Positions 33,655 to 45,098 of a DNA stretch of 64,000 nucleotides are shown in pieces (position 1 is the first letter of the stretch; the number at the start of each line of letters is the position of its first letter). The notes under the pieces were generated by a model, which was not told where the DNA came from, ran no database searches, and worked only from the letters and a program-made list of their open reading frames with translations. The stretch covers positions 620,001 to 684,000 of the forward strand of contig JACVRA010000171.1 of the NCBI GenBank assembly GCA_019828545.1. The letters run 5' to 3'. This stretch comes from Paracamarosporium sp. OC-R06-R3. Taxonomy: Eukaryota; Ascomycota; Dothideomycetes; Pleosporales; Didymosphaeriaceae. A program made the translations under genes and the position numbers.

Positions 33655-35904
33655 CTAACAACGCACCCACCCCAGCGTCAACCCCCTTTCCCTAACCCCC
33701 GCCTCCTCATACCCCTCCTTAGCATACACCCTCCCTTCAAACATACTCTCATTCCACACAGCATCCGAATGCGGCGCTTCCCACCCACCCGTACGATATG
33801 TCGTCAACCCATCCATAAGCACAATCTGGATTACCCCCTCATCGCCCCCTGCGCCCTTTGTATCCCACTTAAACGCTTCATGTTTGGCAGCATCGAACCG
33901 GTCTTCTTTGGAGACGGGCGTGAAGTGGTAAATTGTGTAGGGGTCAGTGGCCATCTGGAGAGAGAGGAGGGCGGCGGTGCCGACGAGACGGGTGAGTTCT
34001 TGGATGAGTGGGGGGAAGTAGGTTAGGATTTTTGAAGGGGGGCTAGGGTCTGTGAGGAGGAGAAGGGGTCGGAGGTGCGTGTTTAGAGCGGAGACGATGA
34101 CGTCGACGTGTTTGGCGAAGGTGGGAGGGGGTTGGAGAGCTGGCGGCAAAGTGGGTGTAGATTCGGGGAAGAGCTCGGGATGGAGGAGTGAAGCGCTGAG
34201 ATGTTTGCGGGCGAAGGCTGGAATGCGTTAGTTTGTGTGTGGGGGAAAGGTCAAGGGGATACTTACGGTCGTCGTCCAACGCAAGTTGAGCTTCTGAGAT
34301 TATGTCGACGACTATCTTGTCGCCGCCAAAGAACGGGTGTTTGAATACCTGCTCAACAAGCACGTTCCCGATGATACCGCAGACAAGTGCACATCGCTTC
34401 TGCCTATCGGCAAACAGCGTGCCCCAGTCCTCTTCTATCCCTCCCGGTCCGCTGCTTACGATATGCCCGAGTATGAGCTTCGTCGATGGGTCCAGCGTGG
34501 CATACATGCGGTTGAGTTCCTCGGTCTCATCCTCACCCCATGTTTCGGGAAGGTCTCCGTCAAAGAAAACAAATGCTAGTTGCTCTATCATGTTCATGAT
34601 CTGCCACGTCATATCGCGGATTTCGATGTCACGGAGTGCATATACCGGCTCCTGGAGATCTTCTAGGATCTTTTCCCGGTACGTTGTAGGATGCTTCTTC
34701 ATGATTTCACGAGCGCGCTTCGAGGGCGCAGTGGACCATTTCTTCAGGGTCTTAGGATTCGCCTTAGGAAAGACGGTTTCCTTGGGAGCATCGCTGACAG
34801 AGTTGGTCGCATGGATAGGCTGAGACTCGGGCGAACGCACGGGGAGCGCGGCGGGCTCTTCGGGGCTGTATCTCCAGTTGTTAGTTCGTAGGGCTCCATC
34901 AGGGCTGCGGGACCACAGAACAACACATACCCAATCCCATCTTGATCATCAACCTCACCACCCACCCTCACCCCACCATCCCCATCAAGTTCCCGCTCCC
35001 GCATATCCTCCGTCTTCCTCCCCCAGCGCCCCTCCACCCAAGGCGGCGGTCGAAACCGCTTCCTCCCCCACGCGTTCTGACTAAGACCAGCATCCGACTC
35101 ATCCTGATACACCTCTCGCTCCCTCGCCTGGATATCCGCCTCAGTAACCTCCCGTTCCCCGCCAGCCTGTGCCTCCCCCGCAACCCCAGCCAAGAAGTTC
35201 CTCACCGCGCTGAAAAACGCATCGAAGTAACCCACGCTTCCATGTTCAACATTCTCAAGTGAAACGCGACGTGCGGACGATGATTTCCGTCTGCGGTCTT
35301 GAATCGAAGACTTGCTACCCGCCTCGCTGCGTCCAGACCGGCGTCCAGGACTATTTAGCTCGCCCGCGTACGTCGAGATCTGGCTTCCGTGTTCTAAATT
35401 CCCAGACAGCACACGTCGAGCAGAAGACGATCTCCGCCTGCGGTCCTGGACGGAGGACTTGCTATGCGCTGAGCTGCGTCTGCGGTCTTGAATCGAAGAC
35501 CTACCACCCTCCTCGCTCCGTCCAGACCGGCTTCCAGACCGCCGTCCCTGGCTAGTTGACAAACTTCCACGCTCCGTCCCTCCTCGCATCCTGTGACTCG
35601 GCATCGGCCTGAGCAGAACACGCGCCCCCGACACACCCAGCGCATCACTCTCGCTCCCACTCTCAGCACCGCCGTATCTCCCCCACGAGAACCACGATCC
35701 GCGCTCAGACTCAGAGTCCTCGATGTACGTAGCCCACGCTCTGGCGTATGCGTCTGAGGCAGAGGACGTCCGCCGGGCTTTCGTAGGCCGGGAGAGGCGG
35801 CGAGGATGGTCGCTTGCTTTGCGCTTGCGGGACCGTGCGGGCTGTTGGTGCGGGCTGAAGAGGGAGGTTACGGTTGTGCTGAGGTCGGTCCATAGGGAGG
35901 GCAT
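33655..35904 (-). CDS. Orphan fungal protein, 711 residues, RS-repeat N terminus
   Basis: Three exons are proposed: 35904-34931, 34865-34267 and 34217-33655. The first acceptor is either at 34866 (CAG) or six bases earlier (GAG), changing the length by two residues. Residues 1-220 are basic and disordered, with repeats of the form SSIQDRRRKSSSARR separated by other serine-rich units. The middle (from about residue 345) looks folded: MTWQIMNMIEQLAFVFFDGD, then LILGHIVSSGPGG, then LVCGIIGNVLVEQVFKHPFF. The end is ordered with YTIYHFTPVSKEDRF. I do not recognise the family. The N terminus suggests a nuclear or kinase-regulated protein. Confidence 0.75.
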
Positions 35905-36597
35905 TTTTGGTGGGGTGGGTAGGGGCGTTTTGTGGTGGTGGTGGAGTGTGAGGCTGGGGTAGAGTTCTTCAGGGCTGGATTACAGAGCTTTGAGACTTGT
36001 GTGATTCAGCGAAATAGGGGTGTGAATGAGCTGTCTTTCTGAAGGCTGGGTTGTTCAAAGGTAGATTATGGAACGGAGGTTTGAGATTTAGATGTGAAGC
36101 AGGGATACGAGTGAGCTGTCTTTCTGAAGGCGGAAGGCTGAAGGCGTTTTAACATGCTTGTTGTATGCTCTTTGTTCCTGTGTTTGGCTAGGAAGGGCAT
36201 AGTCCGGGAAGAGTACGTAGTATGTTTGCACGGTGAGAATAAAGACAGAACATGACCGTGTAAGCGAAGAGAGACAAAGGCAATCTGGAAGTACTCGTCA
36301 AAGCCATGGGAGAAGCTAGAGTCGATAACCTGCATCGTAGGACGTACATTCCGGTGGATGAGGGCGTGCACTGGCGCGTTTTGGAACCTACTATACCATC
36401 ATCTACACCTCTCCTTTGTACACTCCCCTTTGTATCCCCAACCAGACCCAAATAAACAATTAGCCAATGGGCGAAACAAAAAAAAGAAGAAAGCCGAAAG
36501 TATAGACTGAAGTGGCGCAGCACATCCCCGTCCCTACACCCAGCCCAGCTTCTACACCCAGTCGAACAGACGCGAGTCCACCCCGCAGCCCCATCTT

Positions 36598-36795
36598 ACA
36601 CAGCCCAACACCCACACGCGCTCTGCATGAGAAGCACAGTGCAGTATCTCATTGGCCAATCAACATCCCCCATACCTCTGCCCTATGCCTTACACAGCCC
36701 AACAACCACACGCGTTCCGCATGAGAAGCACAGTGTACAGCATCTCACTAGCCAATCACCATGCACACTTACTCCCCATACCTCCGCCCTAGCCC
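36598..36795. repeat. About 94-bp direct tandem duplication
   Basis: ACACAGCCCAAC starts at 36598 and again at 36692. Both copies continue with CACACGCG, GCATGAGAAGCACAGTG, ATCTCA, GCCAATCA and CCCATACCTC. The second copy has an extra short segment. A partial third copy may start near 36541. Confidence 0.8.
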
Positions 36796-36894
36796 AACAC
36801 AATCGATTCCGACCGGCCAAACGGAGAAAGTAGGTAGTGAGGCTGAGCACTCGTCATCACGACACCTTGCGTTTACTTCAAAAGAAACCCGCCG

Positions 36895-37270
36895 TGTGCA
36901 AGTGAAACATTAAGAATATAACCTAGGCCAAGAACCTTCCTTGGACACGAGGCGGGGGTGCGGTTGCATGTGCATATATGCAGATGCAGATGCAGATGCC
37001 ACCGTGCCTGCGGACCGAAAAGGCGCGAGGATGGGGGATGATAACGTGTCGGTGCCTTGGGATGGTGGTTCGTGTTCAAGAAAAGATGTGTGCAGGTGAA
37101 ACATGAAGAGAATATAAACCAGGACAAGGACTTTTCTTGGACGGAGTGGGCGTGAGATCGCATGTGCAGATGCAGATGCAGATGTAGATGCCACGCTGTC
37201 TGCTACGAGGGAGAGGGCGCGAGAACATGGCATGATAGCATTTCGACGCCCCGGGATAGTGGATCGTGGG
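36895..37270. repeat. About 194-bp direct tandem duplication with (CAGATG)n
   Basis: Copies start with TGTGCARGTGAAACAT at 36895 and 37089. Both continue with GAATATAA, CTTGGAC, a CAGATG hexamer run, GATGCCAC, GGCGCGAG and an ending GGATGGTGG or GGATAGTGG. Divergence is substantial, so the event is not recent. Confidence 0.8.
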
Positions 37271-39159
37271 TTGGTTGCTTCACGTTTGGCTGATGGTGTC
37301 CGTGATGGGAATTGGTCAAGTCTCTACCAATAGACCGCTCTATTATTCTCGCTATATATCCCAGACATCGAGATAAGCAACTTAGATGATGAAGGGTGCA
37401 CAGCAGTTTCTCGTTAATGAATGAAGTGCGGTGTCACTGGAACTAAGTGTCACGGCAGGACCGATCAACACGTGAAGGTAATCGAGCCACGGTTGTCACG
37501 TTCGATTCTCGGGTGCAGTAAGAAGCTGCCTTGGTCGGACCATTATCTGAGAGCGATACACGTGATACCTCTCTCTCTCCATCAATCGCAAGGCACATTT
37601 GAAGACGATTGGGTAGCGTCGAGCAGGCAGCGAGGCTTCATGCCTGCGAGGCCGTTATCTTCTCTCTCCGAACGACCAATAGCGACGGATGTGAGCACTC
37701 GCGGTGATCCCGAAGGTGGTAAGACTGAACGACCGAGCGCACTGTAGCTGACCACGCTGCGTTACGTAGTGCTTTCCGGTCACTTACTCGCGTGGAGATG
37801 GCCTATGTGCTGCGAAAGATTGCGTGGCGCTGGACTAGCTTGGGCTGTCTAGTCTGGCGATCCTCAGGCACTGGAGGAACCGGGCGTTATGAGGGTCATG
37901 TCGGCAAGTTGGGAGGATGACTTGCGCTTGGACGAATGCAGGCCCGAGATGGGCGTCGGTGGGAGCGACTTCTCGCTTGCTGCAACGTCGAAAAGTTGGG
38001 AGGGCTATAGCGGTGAGGATACAGGCCTGTGGTGTAGCAGAAAGAGCATCGTTAATCACGCGGCGCAGGGAGCAGCCTGCGGCTGATTTGGGAGATGATA
38101 GGTAGCGCCAGGAGGTGTCGGAGGGCTTTTGGAATTGAGTGGACACGTCAGGCTCCCACGCTGGTGGGCCAACATGGTGTTCGCGGGAGAAATAGGAAAC
38201 GGCGACAACGGCATAGCGGCGATCTATGATCTATTTCGACTGGCACAGCACACCCACTCGAAGGGTGCTGGGCCGCAGCGACAGCAGATGCAGTGGACGG
38301 GAGGGCATGTATGCGGCATGCGGTATGCGGCATGCGGGGGCTAAGCCAGGCTCGACTAGGCAGCGTAGGCAGCCGGGAAAGGGAAACGCAGGGCTGGCGG
38401 CTTGGCAGGAGCGAGGCTGAGGAGGGCGAGGGCAATTAACGCAGCGGCCCCTATCCTATAGGAGGGCGTGGATGGTGGATAACGAGGGAGGCATATGGGC
38501 CGGGACCAGGCGGGCGGGAGGGCGGAGGCGGAATAGGAGAATCGGGAGGTCAGACGGGGCAGAAAATAGCAGAGCAGGCAAAAGAGCGAGCAAAGGGCGA
38601 TTGGCCGGGGGTAGCGCTATTCCCACCAGTGCGGAGCGGCCCCAGAGGCGATGTGGCGAGAGCAGAAGGGAAGGGCAGTCTGGAGACGGCGAGACAGTCG
38701 GGCAGCCTGGCGATGACAGCTAGCGGGGGCCCGGCGACGGCTCGACGCGCCTGGAGGGCATCTGCGGCGCTGTGTTGAGTTCTGCAGGGCTTCTAGCGGC
38801 TGGGCACACACTGTCTCGCTGTCTCAATGGCCTTCAGCCTGCGCTTCCGAGCCTGCTGCAATGACGTCCCCCCCACGGCGCCTGAGTCGCTGCGGGCATC
38901 TGGGGCCGCGGGCCGTGCGCATGTAACTTGAACCGGCCAGCGTCGCAGCGCGTCGAGCGAGCCTGAGTGGGCGGATCCACTTGTTCACTGCCCGGCGTTG
39001 CCACTCTGGGTTGGAAGCCGCGCCCGTTGCTCTCATCCACTCCACTGGAACTGCGCCGTGCCTTGGCGCCGCTCTCCAGACCACCCTGCCCGCCTTATGT
39101 ACCGCCCGAGCCCACGTCGATCGTCGCTCATCGACGCTCTCTGCTGCTCTCCCGCCGCC

Positions 39160-39822
39160 ATGGCTTCGCTCTTCCGCGACTTCTCCTTCGACGCGCCCAA
39201 GCACCGCCAAACCCACCACCTCGACGACTCCGCCGTCTGCAGCGTCTCGCCCACCTCAACCGAGCCCTCGCCCGAGCCCTTTCCCGCACGCCCGCCCACT
39301 CCACCTTGCGATGTCAACGACCTGGCTCTGGCACTCCGCAAGCAGGACTTGCGTGTCGTCGTCGGCGGCCCCAGCTTCACTGCCACCGCCCGCTGCGAGG
39401 AGCCGCTGACCCCTCCGAGCGACGACGACACCTTTGCAAACCACCTGCCCGAGCCGCCCCAGCTCTCCACGGCTCGAATCAACTCTGCCACCCTCCGCAT
39501 GCAGCGTCAAGCCAACGTGCGCATGCAGTCCTCCCAAGCACACATCAAGGACATCACCTCGCTAGTCGAGAAGATGATCGAGGTCCAAGACCAGTGCAAC
39601 GTCTGGGAGCGGAAACCAAAGTCGTCTCCGCCGCCCATGGCCGAAGAAGACGAGGGTGTGAGCATGGACTACACCCCGTCGGCTAAAGAGCAGATCCGCT
39701 TCATGCTGCCCTTCTACCGGGCCGGCGACCGTATCGACGGCAGCACAAGGGTCTCCAAAAGACCACGTATGCGGAGGTCAACCTGCTCCCTCGCCCGCCT
39801 CACAAAGAGGCCCTCGAGATGA
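39160..39822 (+). CDS. Hypothetical fungal protein, 220 residues
   Basis: The ATG at 39160 sits in a good context (CCGCCATGG). The protein is short, starting MASLFRDFSFDAPKHRQ, with a serine/proline-rich first third, two similar PPTPP/TPPSDDD motifs that look like phosphorylation sites, and a helical middle (RMQRQANVRMQSSQAHIKD, then SLVEKMIEVQDQCNVWE). The end is basic (VSKRPRMRRS). No signal peptide or membrane segment. The family is not recognised, though composition and start support a real gene. The C terminus could change if an unseen intron is present. Confidence 0.6.
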   Translation: MASLFRDFSFDAPKHRQTHHLDDSAVCSVSPTSTEPSPEPFPARPPTPPCDVNDLALALRKQDLRVVVGGPSFTATARCEEPLTPPSDDDTFANHLPEPPQLSTARINSATLRMQRQANVRMQSSQAHIKDITSLVEKMIEVQDQCNVWERKPKSSPPPMAEEDEGVSMDYTPSAKEQIRFMLPFYRAGDRIDGSTRVSKRPRMRRSTCSLARLTKRPSR

Positions 39823-40310
39823 TTACATTTCCTAATTATTTGAGTCGATGCATGGCGACGGCGTTTGGGTATTTTTTTTTTCGGTTGGGTGCGCTATATA
39901 CCACTTGCTTTTCACATGGGGCCTGCGGGCAAATCAGACTGGGTACAATGACCATCATTTGGAATTACTATCGTAATATGGAGAAGATCAGACGCAGGGA
40001 TCGCGTCGGGAAGAAGACACCATCATTGATTAGGTAGAAGCGCTCCCTCAATGGTCGAGCCTAGCATCGAGTATCCGCAGCGAGCTTGCGCGATATATCT
40101 CAAACATGTGAATGCCAACACACATCGAACACGTACACCAGTCCTCACCCTGCAGTGATCGCCGCGCTCCTTCAGACAGTGACATGCATGCACGTGATGC
40201 ATCCGCAATCCGCGACCCGGACCCCAGCGCCGCGGTACCAGAGCGGGACCCACCCGCCGGACTTTTGCAGAGCACGGCATCGCATCTCAACGACAACGTC
40301 ACACCTCAGC
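39823..40310. other. Intergenic
   Basis: No gene is seen. A T-run lies near 39873. The last part is the leader of the gene at 40311. Confidence 0.45.
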
Positions 40311-41141
40311 ATGGCCGTCCGGCGCGCCTCGACGGAGCTCCTGTCGCAGCGCTTCCTGCACCTGCACATTGTCCCGCGGCCCTCCAACCTCTCCGAAAGC
40401 CGCGAAATCTACCGCGTGCTGCAGCGCTTCGGCGAGATCTCCAAATACTACAACCTGCAGGTCCGTCGGCTACGCAAGCAGCCAGGAGCCAAACAAAGCT
40501 AACGCTCCCAACACCAGTTCGAGTACCACTCGCCGGCGCCCAACTCGGCGCTGGTAATCTACCGCGACGCGAGCTCCGCCCAGCAAGCCCTGGCCGCCTC
40601 GCCGCTCCGCTTCGCCCTCGAACGCACGCAGCCCACGCCGCAAACAGCAGAAGAAACAGACGACTACGACACAGACGACGTGTCGGCGCCCACGACGCCC
40701 CAAACCCCAGGCATCCAGGAGCTCCTGCAGCCCTCGCAGCTCCTGACACGCAGCTCCCCCTCCACAACATCCACCACCGCAACAGACACCACACCCTCGA
40801 CGGCAAATGCAACCCCCTCCGAACCACCCCTCCCCTTCGCACCCCCTAACCCCCCGCCCCCCTCCCACGCAAAATGGTTCCAAGTAACACTCGACCGCAG
40901 CCGCGCCATCCACGCCGACTACATCGAGCGGCAGCCGCTGTGGAAGCAGTTCTCGCCGATGAAGAGCGTCGCGCAGGAGGATCTTGCGGCGCGCGTGCCG
41001 CACGTCGGGCTGAGCGACGTCTCGCGGCGGCCGCCGCACGCGTACCGGACGCCGAATTGGGTGCTGCGGAGGATGAGCGGGCATTTGAGTCGGGGGGTGG
41101 AGAGTCTGGTCGGGATGTGGGAGGGGGGTGGGAGGCGGTGA
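40311..41141 (+). CDS. RRM-like fungal protein
   Basis: Two exons are proposed: 40311-40460 and 40518-41141, giving 257 residues. The 57-base intron carries GCTAAC and ends CACCAG. Residues 14-80 have an RRM-like pattern: a strand RFLHLHIVPRP, a helix SESREIYRVLQRFGEI, a strand with FEYHSPAPNSALVIYRD, and a helix SAQQALAASPL. A threonine/proline-rich linker follows, and a conserved-looking end (WFQVTLDRSRAIHADYIERQ, then KSVAQEDLAARVPHVGLSDV). RNA binding is inferred from the fold pattern alone; classical RNP motifs are weak. I do not know the family's function. Confidence 0.7.
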
Positions 41142-41972
41142 GGTGGTGAGGGAGAGGGGTGAGGATTGATTGGGTTGGATTGGATAACTGAGGGGTGTGC
41201 TGAGGGCGTTGGATAGGGGGGATGGGAAGACGGTGTTATGCCTGCCAGCCACGCTACGCCGTGCTATGCCATGCCGAGCTGGGCTGAGCTGGGCTTCGCA
41301 CGGTGTGTCCCACGCTGAGCGCATGATAGGCACCTATGCGAGCGATACAAGGCGGTTGAAGCGCGGCATTCTCTGCGCGCAAAAAGCGGGATCTGTAACA
41401 GACAGGTCTCCAGCAGAGCACACGGCCAACGGGACAAGAGTCCACAGGAAACGAGCCATTGAGGTGTAAGATAGAGAGGGAGGGAGAGAGCACGTAGATC
41501 GCTCCTACACACAGCAGATACCCCGTGTTCATCCCACAGCGTAGGCAAATAAACACGGCCGCCCTACGCAGCCACATAGCACAGCACAGCACACGCAGAA
41601 CAACAAAGCAAAACAAAGCCAAACAAAACAAGCTAGAACGAACCAACGAACGAACCAAGCAAATGCACAGGTGTTTTCGTCCTCGCTACATAAACAGTCT
41701 TCCTACTCCTCGCCCACTCATCAGGCCCAGTATAAGCCCTTGAACTATACAACCATAAGGAAAGGGGTATATATATCCTGCCCGACGACCGTGACCATAG
41801 ATCCGAGGAAATGGGTATTCCCATGCGAAACAAAAGGGAAAGGGAAAGGGGAAAAGGGAAAAAGAAAAAACGCCGGACCTCCGTCCCATAAAGCACGCCA
41901 AAGAACAAGAAAAAAGGTGGAGGGAAAAGAGGAGGAAAGAAGAGAAGGGAAAAGAAGAGAAAAGAAAAGAAA
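41142..41972. other. Intergenic between convergent genes
   Basis: No supported gene. The last 150 bases are purine-rich low-complexity sequence (separate entry). Confidence 0.45.
41825..41972. repeat. Purine-rich low-complexity tract
   Basis: Runs of A and G (AAAGGGAAAGGG type) cover about 140 bases with one non-purine interruption near 41870-41905. The tract abuts the stop of the SUMO-ligase gene, where on its coding strand it is C/T-rich 3' flank. Confidence 0.7.
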
Positions 41973-44900
41973 CTAGTCGTCATCGCTATCGCCCAAATCA
42001 ATGACCTCGACGCCTTGCAGCACCGGCGCTGGCTGCGGCACACCCGCACTAGCAGGCGTGTCGTCGTCCTCAGCATCGGCCACGCCCTCTAGAACCTCTG
42101 CCTTTGGAATCCACGACCCGTCTTCGCGCACGACGATGGCGCGCGTGTCGAGCAGCCCCTGCCTTTCCAGCTTGCTGCGCACCTCTTCCAAAAACCCGTC
42201 GACAACGAGGAACTGCGGCCTGGCATCGCTGTTGCAAATGGGACATTTCCAGTGGTCCGGGACCGAAGTGTCGCCGTTTCGCTTGCGCGTGTCGAGGAAG
42301 GTTGCCAGGTCGAAACAGTCGAAATGTTCACAGGCTCTGCTGCGGGCAGGGATGTCGCACATCTTCGAGCCGATGAAAGGATCGAAGAGGGTGATGTTGA
42401 GGCTACTGATCATAAAGGAGAGTTCGTCGTCATCGTCGTCGGCGATGGTAACGGCGAACTTCTCTCTGATACGCTGCTTCGTTGTCGCTGCGGGGATATG
42501 ATTGTTCGTTCGGATGTCGTTCAGCAATGCCGAGTGGGACTTCACTCCGAGGATCTCGACGGCAACAAGGTAGTCGCGGTAGCGTTCGTCTTCGGGCGCT
42601 CGCAAAATGGCAATCTCTAGAATGTTTTGGCCTTCATTGACCAGCGAAGTAAGGTCGACCGGCAAATCTCTGCCGTAGTGTAACTTCCTACGCTGCTCTA
42701 GGCTCTTCCCATTGAGGGTGAAGTAAGAGTATGGGATCCATGACGTGTCGTGGGTTGCCCAGCTGTGCTCATCGGGGACTTCAGTAGCGCTCCACTTTAC
42801 GCAGCGGAGACGGAGCAGTATACTCTTATCATGAATGAGCCGGACCGAAGGACCTCCTGCCACGCCTGCAGCATCTTTAGGAATCCTCTCCATTTGCTCA
42901 GGCGTCAAGGTGAAACTCCATCTCTCAACTTTATGGCCTGCAGTGGTGAGGCGCTGAGGTTCCTTCAGATACGAGTGTGCATACAAATACAGACGTTCGC
43001 GTGTACTTGATTGAAGATTTGCGCTCCGAAGGTGGGCCTGGTGAAGTCCGAATCGGATGGGGTTCGGCTGGTGTTGCTGGGGCTGATGTAGGCCGCGAGC
43101 AGGAAGGAAATATCGCGGTGTTGGCGAAGGCTGTGGCTGTGGCTGTGGCTGTGGTTGGGATTGAAATTGAAGCTCAGGCAGAGGGCGGGGCAGATTCGTC
43201 GCAACGCGCGGTCGTCCTCGGGGTCGTCCTCGCCCTTGTTGGGTTGGAGCTGGCATCGAGTAGCGAGACATTGCCGGATCAGGATAGACAAGTTGTTGGG
43301 CTGGCCGAGATCGAACGTCGTATGCCGATGGTATATGCACTGGCTCCCGAGGGTGCGGTGCTGTTGTTGGAGCAGGCTGACTTGGAAGCGCCGGGACCTG
43401 GGGGTTCGTCTGCATGTTGTGCAGACGCTGCCACACAGTAGGGGCGTAAGTCAAACGCATGTTCCTTAGAGAATCGATCCAACGCCGCCGTTCACCTTCC
43501 CGTTCGCCTTCCTGTTCGTGATACAGGTCGTACTCCCGATTTACGCGATTGTAGAATTGAACCTGCATCGTTGTAAAGCGTTCTAGCGCGTCTTGCTCAA
43601 ACTGCTGCTTCAGATCGTTGATAGCTACGTCGGGTCCCCATTTCGCGCATAGGCGTCTTGTACACGCAGTGAAAACTATGCGCTGGAGCAGCTTCGATCT
43701 GATACCCAGATCATACACCAACTCGTGCATAAGAGGCGGGTAATCGCGATCATCCCATTTGGTTTTCAGAACGGCATAGTTGGCAGACTGACGCATCAAG
43801 TGGAGGAAATGATCAACTTCGACTGGGTGCTGTTGTGGATGGCGCCTCAGAAGCTGCTGGATTGGCATGGGAAATCGGGTGAAGAAATGCTTCACAGGAG
43901 GCATCAGCGTGCGGTTAGAGTCGAGGACTTCGGTCAAAAATTCCTTTATTGAAGATGCATGAGGATTGCCCCTAATGCTTCCAGGTAGCTCTTCACTGCA
44001 CAGCGTCAATACGCAGTAGAAGAGATGCGTGATCAAGTAATCCCAATCTCCATCCAGGACTGCAAGCTTTAGAGCCTCGAAGCGTTTGAGGTCTGGCGAG
44101 TGTGGGTCGAAGCGATTAGAAGAAAGGAACCCGTGTATTTCTTCAAGATAACGCGTCCACGAATGCATCTGGGATATAAGATTGGATTGGGCGTTCTGAT
44201 TTAGCAAAAGCGACTGGCTTGGTGTAGCAGGTGGGCTTTGAACCGTAGGAGTCGGACCGTTTTGTATCTGACTATGAGTTTGGCTCGGGACGTGCTGCGG
44301 GACGGCTTGTTGCTGAGACTGCGGTAGGTATGGTGACTGGCTATTGCCCTGCTGTCTAACGGCTGGACTGAAGCGCTGAACGACAGTCGGACTCGCGCTC
44401 TGTATCTGACCCGTTGAGACTGGCCGACTCATGTCTTGCTGACTGAGATTGGCATTCTGAGTCCTCAATGGTGTTAATACTGGCCGTCCCGATGCGCCTG
44501 TCAATGGACGGATCCGTTTGTTTGCTAGTGTTGGGCTTCCCCCCGCAGTTGGCCTTTTTGGTGGACCTGCTACTGCTGCTTGCCGTACGCCATCCATGAA
44601 ATGGGCTTCGGATGAAGCGTTCCTGGACACATGGTGAGCAGCTGTTATAGGACCATCACCTCCCCATGTTCGATGCCTCGTGCTTTCTTGCCTATCGGGA
44701 GCAGCAGCAGTTGCAGGTGGCGTATAATAGTCTATGTTTGCGTCTTCACTGGGCGATGGGGACGGTAAGACGGGCGTGTTTGAGGGTAAGATATGGCCAC
44801 TTTGCGGATGGGACAGGATGTTGGCAAGCTGAGGAGAGGTCGAATTTGAGGATGGCTGCTCATGGGGAGCTTCGCCTACTGGCGGTTGCCGTGCTGATGT

Positions 44901-45098
44901 TTGCTCTTTCGGGCCTTTCAAAGGTCTACGTCGCTGCTGGCTGAGAGGAAGATGGACCGTCTGCGGGTTTGAGGGCGGCAGTCCTGAAGTCATCCAGCTC
45001 TTCCGTCCCCCACCTAGATTGCCCAGAGCATGGTCGAGAGTGGCGCGGGTGGCGACATGCTCGTTGAGTGCTGGCGGAGCAGCGCGACCGCGGGTCAT
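41973..45098 (-). CDS. PIAS/Siz-type SUMO E3 ligase (SP-RING)
   Basis: This is a single exon of 1041 residues. The N-terminal 300 residues are proline/glutamine/serine-rich. A helical middle (residues about 310-545) is followed by a proline/glutamine repeat (QPQPQPQPQP). A PINIT-like region lies at about 700-860. The SP-RING is at about 900-965: CDIPARSRACEHFDCFDL and WKCPICNSDARPQFL supply the cysteine/histidine zinc ligands. Near the end VEVIDLGDSDDD looks like a SUMO-interacting motif followed by acidic residues. Such proteins pass SUMO from Ubc9 to nuclear targets. A SAP domain was not seen at the start. It shares an 835-base divergent promoter with the Boi-like gene. Confidence 0.88.
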   Translation of the reverse strand: MTRGRAAPPALNEHVATRATLDHALGNLGGGRKSWMTSGLPPSNPQTVHLPLSQQRRRPLKGPKEQTSARQPPVGEAPHEQPSSNSTSPQLANILSHPQSGHILPSNTPVLPSPSPSEDANIDYYTPPATAAAPDRQESTRHRTWGGDGPITAAHHVSRNASSEAHFMDGVRQAAVAGPPKRPTAGGSPTLANKRIRPLTGASGRPVLTPLRTQNANLSQQDMSRPVSTGQIQSASPTVVQRFSPAVRQQGNSQSPYLPQSQQQAVPQHVPSQTHSQIQNGPTPTVQSPPATPSQSLLLNQNAQSNLISQMHSWTRYLEEIHGFLSSNRFDPHSPDLKRFEALKLAVLDGDWDYLITHLFYCVLTLCSEELPGSIRGNPHASSIKEFLTEVLDSNRTLMPPVKHFFTRFPMPIQQLLRRHPQQHPVEVDHFLHLMRQSANYAVLKTKWDDRDYPPLMHELVYDLGIRSKLLQRIVFTACTRRLCAKWGPDVAINDLKQQFEQDALERFTTMQVQFYNRVNREYDLYHEQEGEREGERRRWIDSLRNMRLTYAPTVWQRLHNMQTNPQVPALPSQPAPTTAPHPREPVHIPSAYDVRSRPAQQLVYPDPAMSRYSMPAPTQQGRGRPRGRPRVATNLPRPLPELQFQSQPQPQPQPQPSPTPRYFLPARGLHQPQQHQPNPIRFGLHQAHLRSANLQSSTRERLYLYAHSYLKEPQRLTTAGHKVERWSFTLTPEQMERIPKDAAGVAGGPSVRLIHDKSILLRLRCVKWSATEVPDEHSWATHDTSWIPYSYFTLNGKSLEQRRKLHYGRDLPVDLTSLVNEGQNILEIAILRAPEDERYRDYLVAVEILGVKSHSALLNDIRTNNHIPAATTKQRIREKFAVTIADDDDDELSFMISSLNITLFDPFIGSKMCDIPARSRACEHFDCFDLATFLDTRKRNGDTSVPDHWKCPICNSDARPQFLVVDGFLEEVRSKLERQGLLDTRAIVVREDGSWIPKAEVLEGVADAEDDDTPASAGVPQPAPVLQGVEVIDLGDSDDD

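Larger units (their letters stand above)
35905..39159. other. Gene-poor 3.2 kb with local duplications
   Basis: Two tandem duplications are listed separately. The part from 37.3 to 39.1 kb has a few short open frames with no family resemblance and rising GC content toward the gene at 39160. Confidence 0.45.

Noticed and set aside
37495..37520. GTTCGATTCTCG, also like a tRNA B box
   Set aside because: The upstream sequence lacks an A box and acceptor-stem pairing.
38967..39686. Plus-strand open frame (239 codons) in another phase over the gene at 39160
   Set aside because: Proline/arginine/alanine-rich composition typical of an off-frame reading of GC-rich coding sequence.
40470..41333. Long minus-strand open frame (287 codons) opposite the RRM-like gene
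   Set aside because: It is a shadow of the spliced plus-strand gene and is arginine/glycine-rich without domains.
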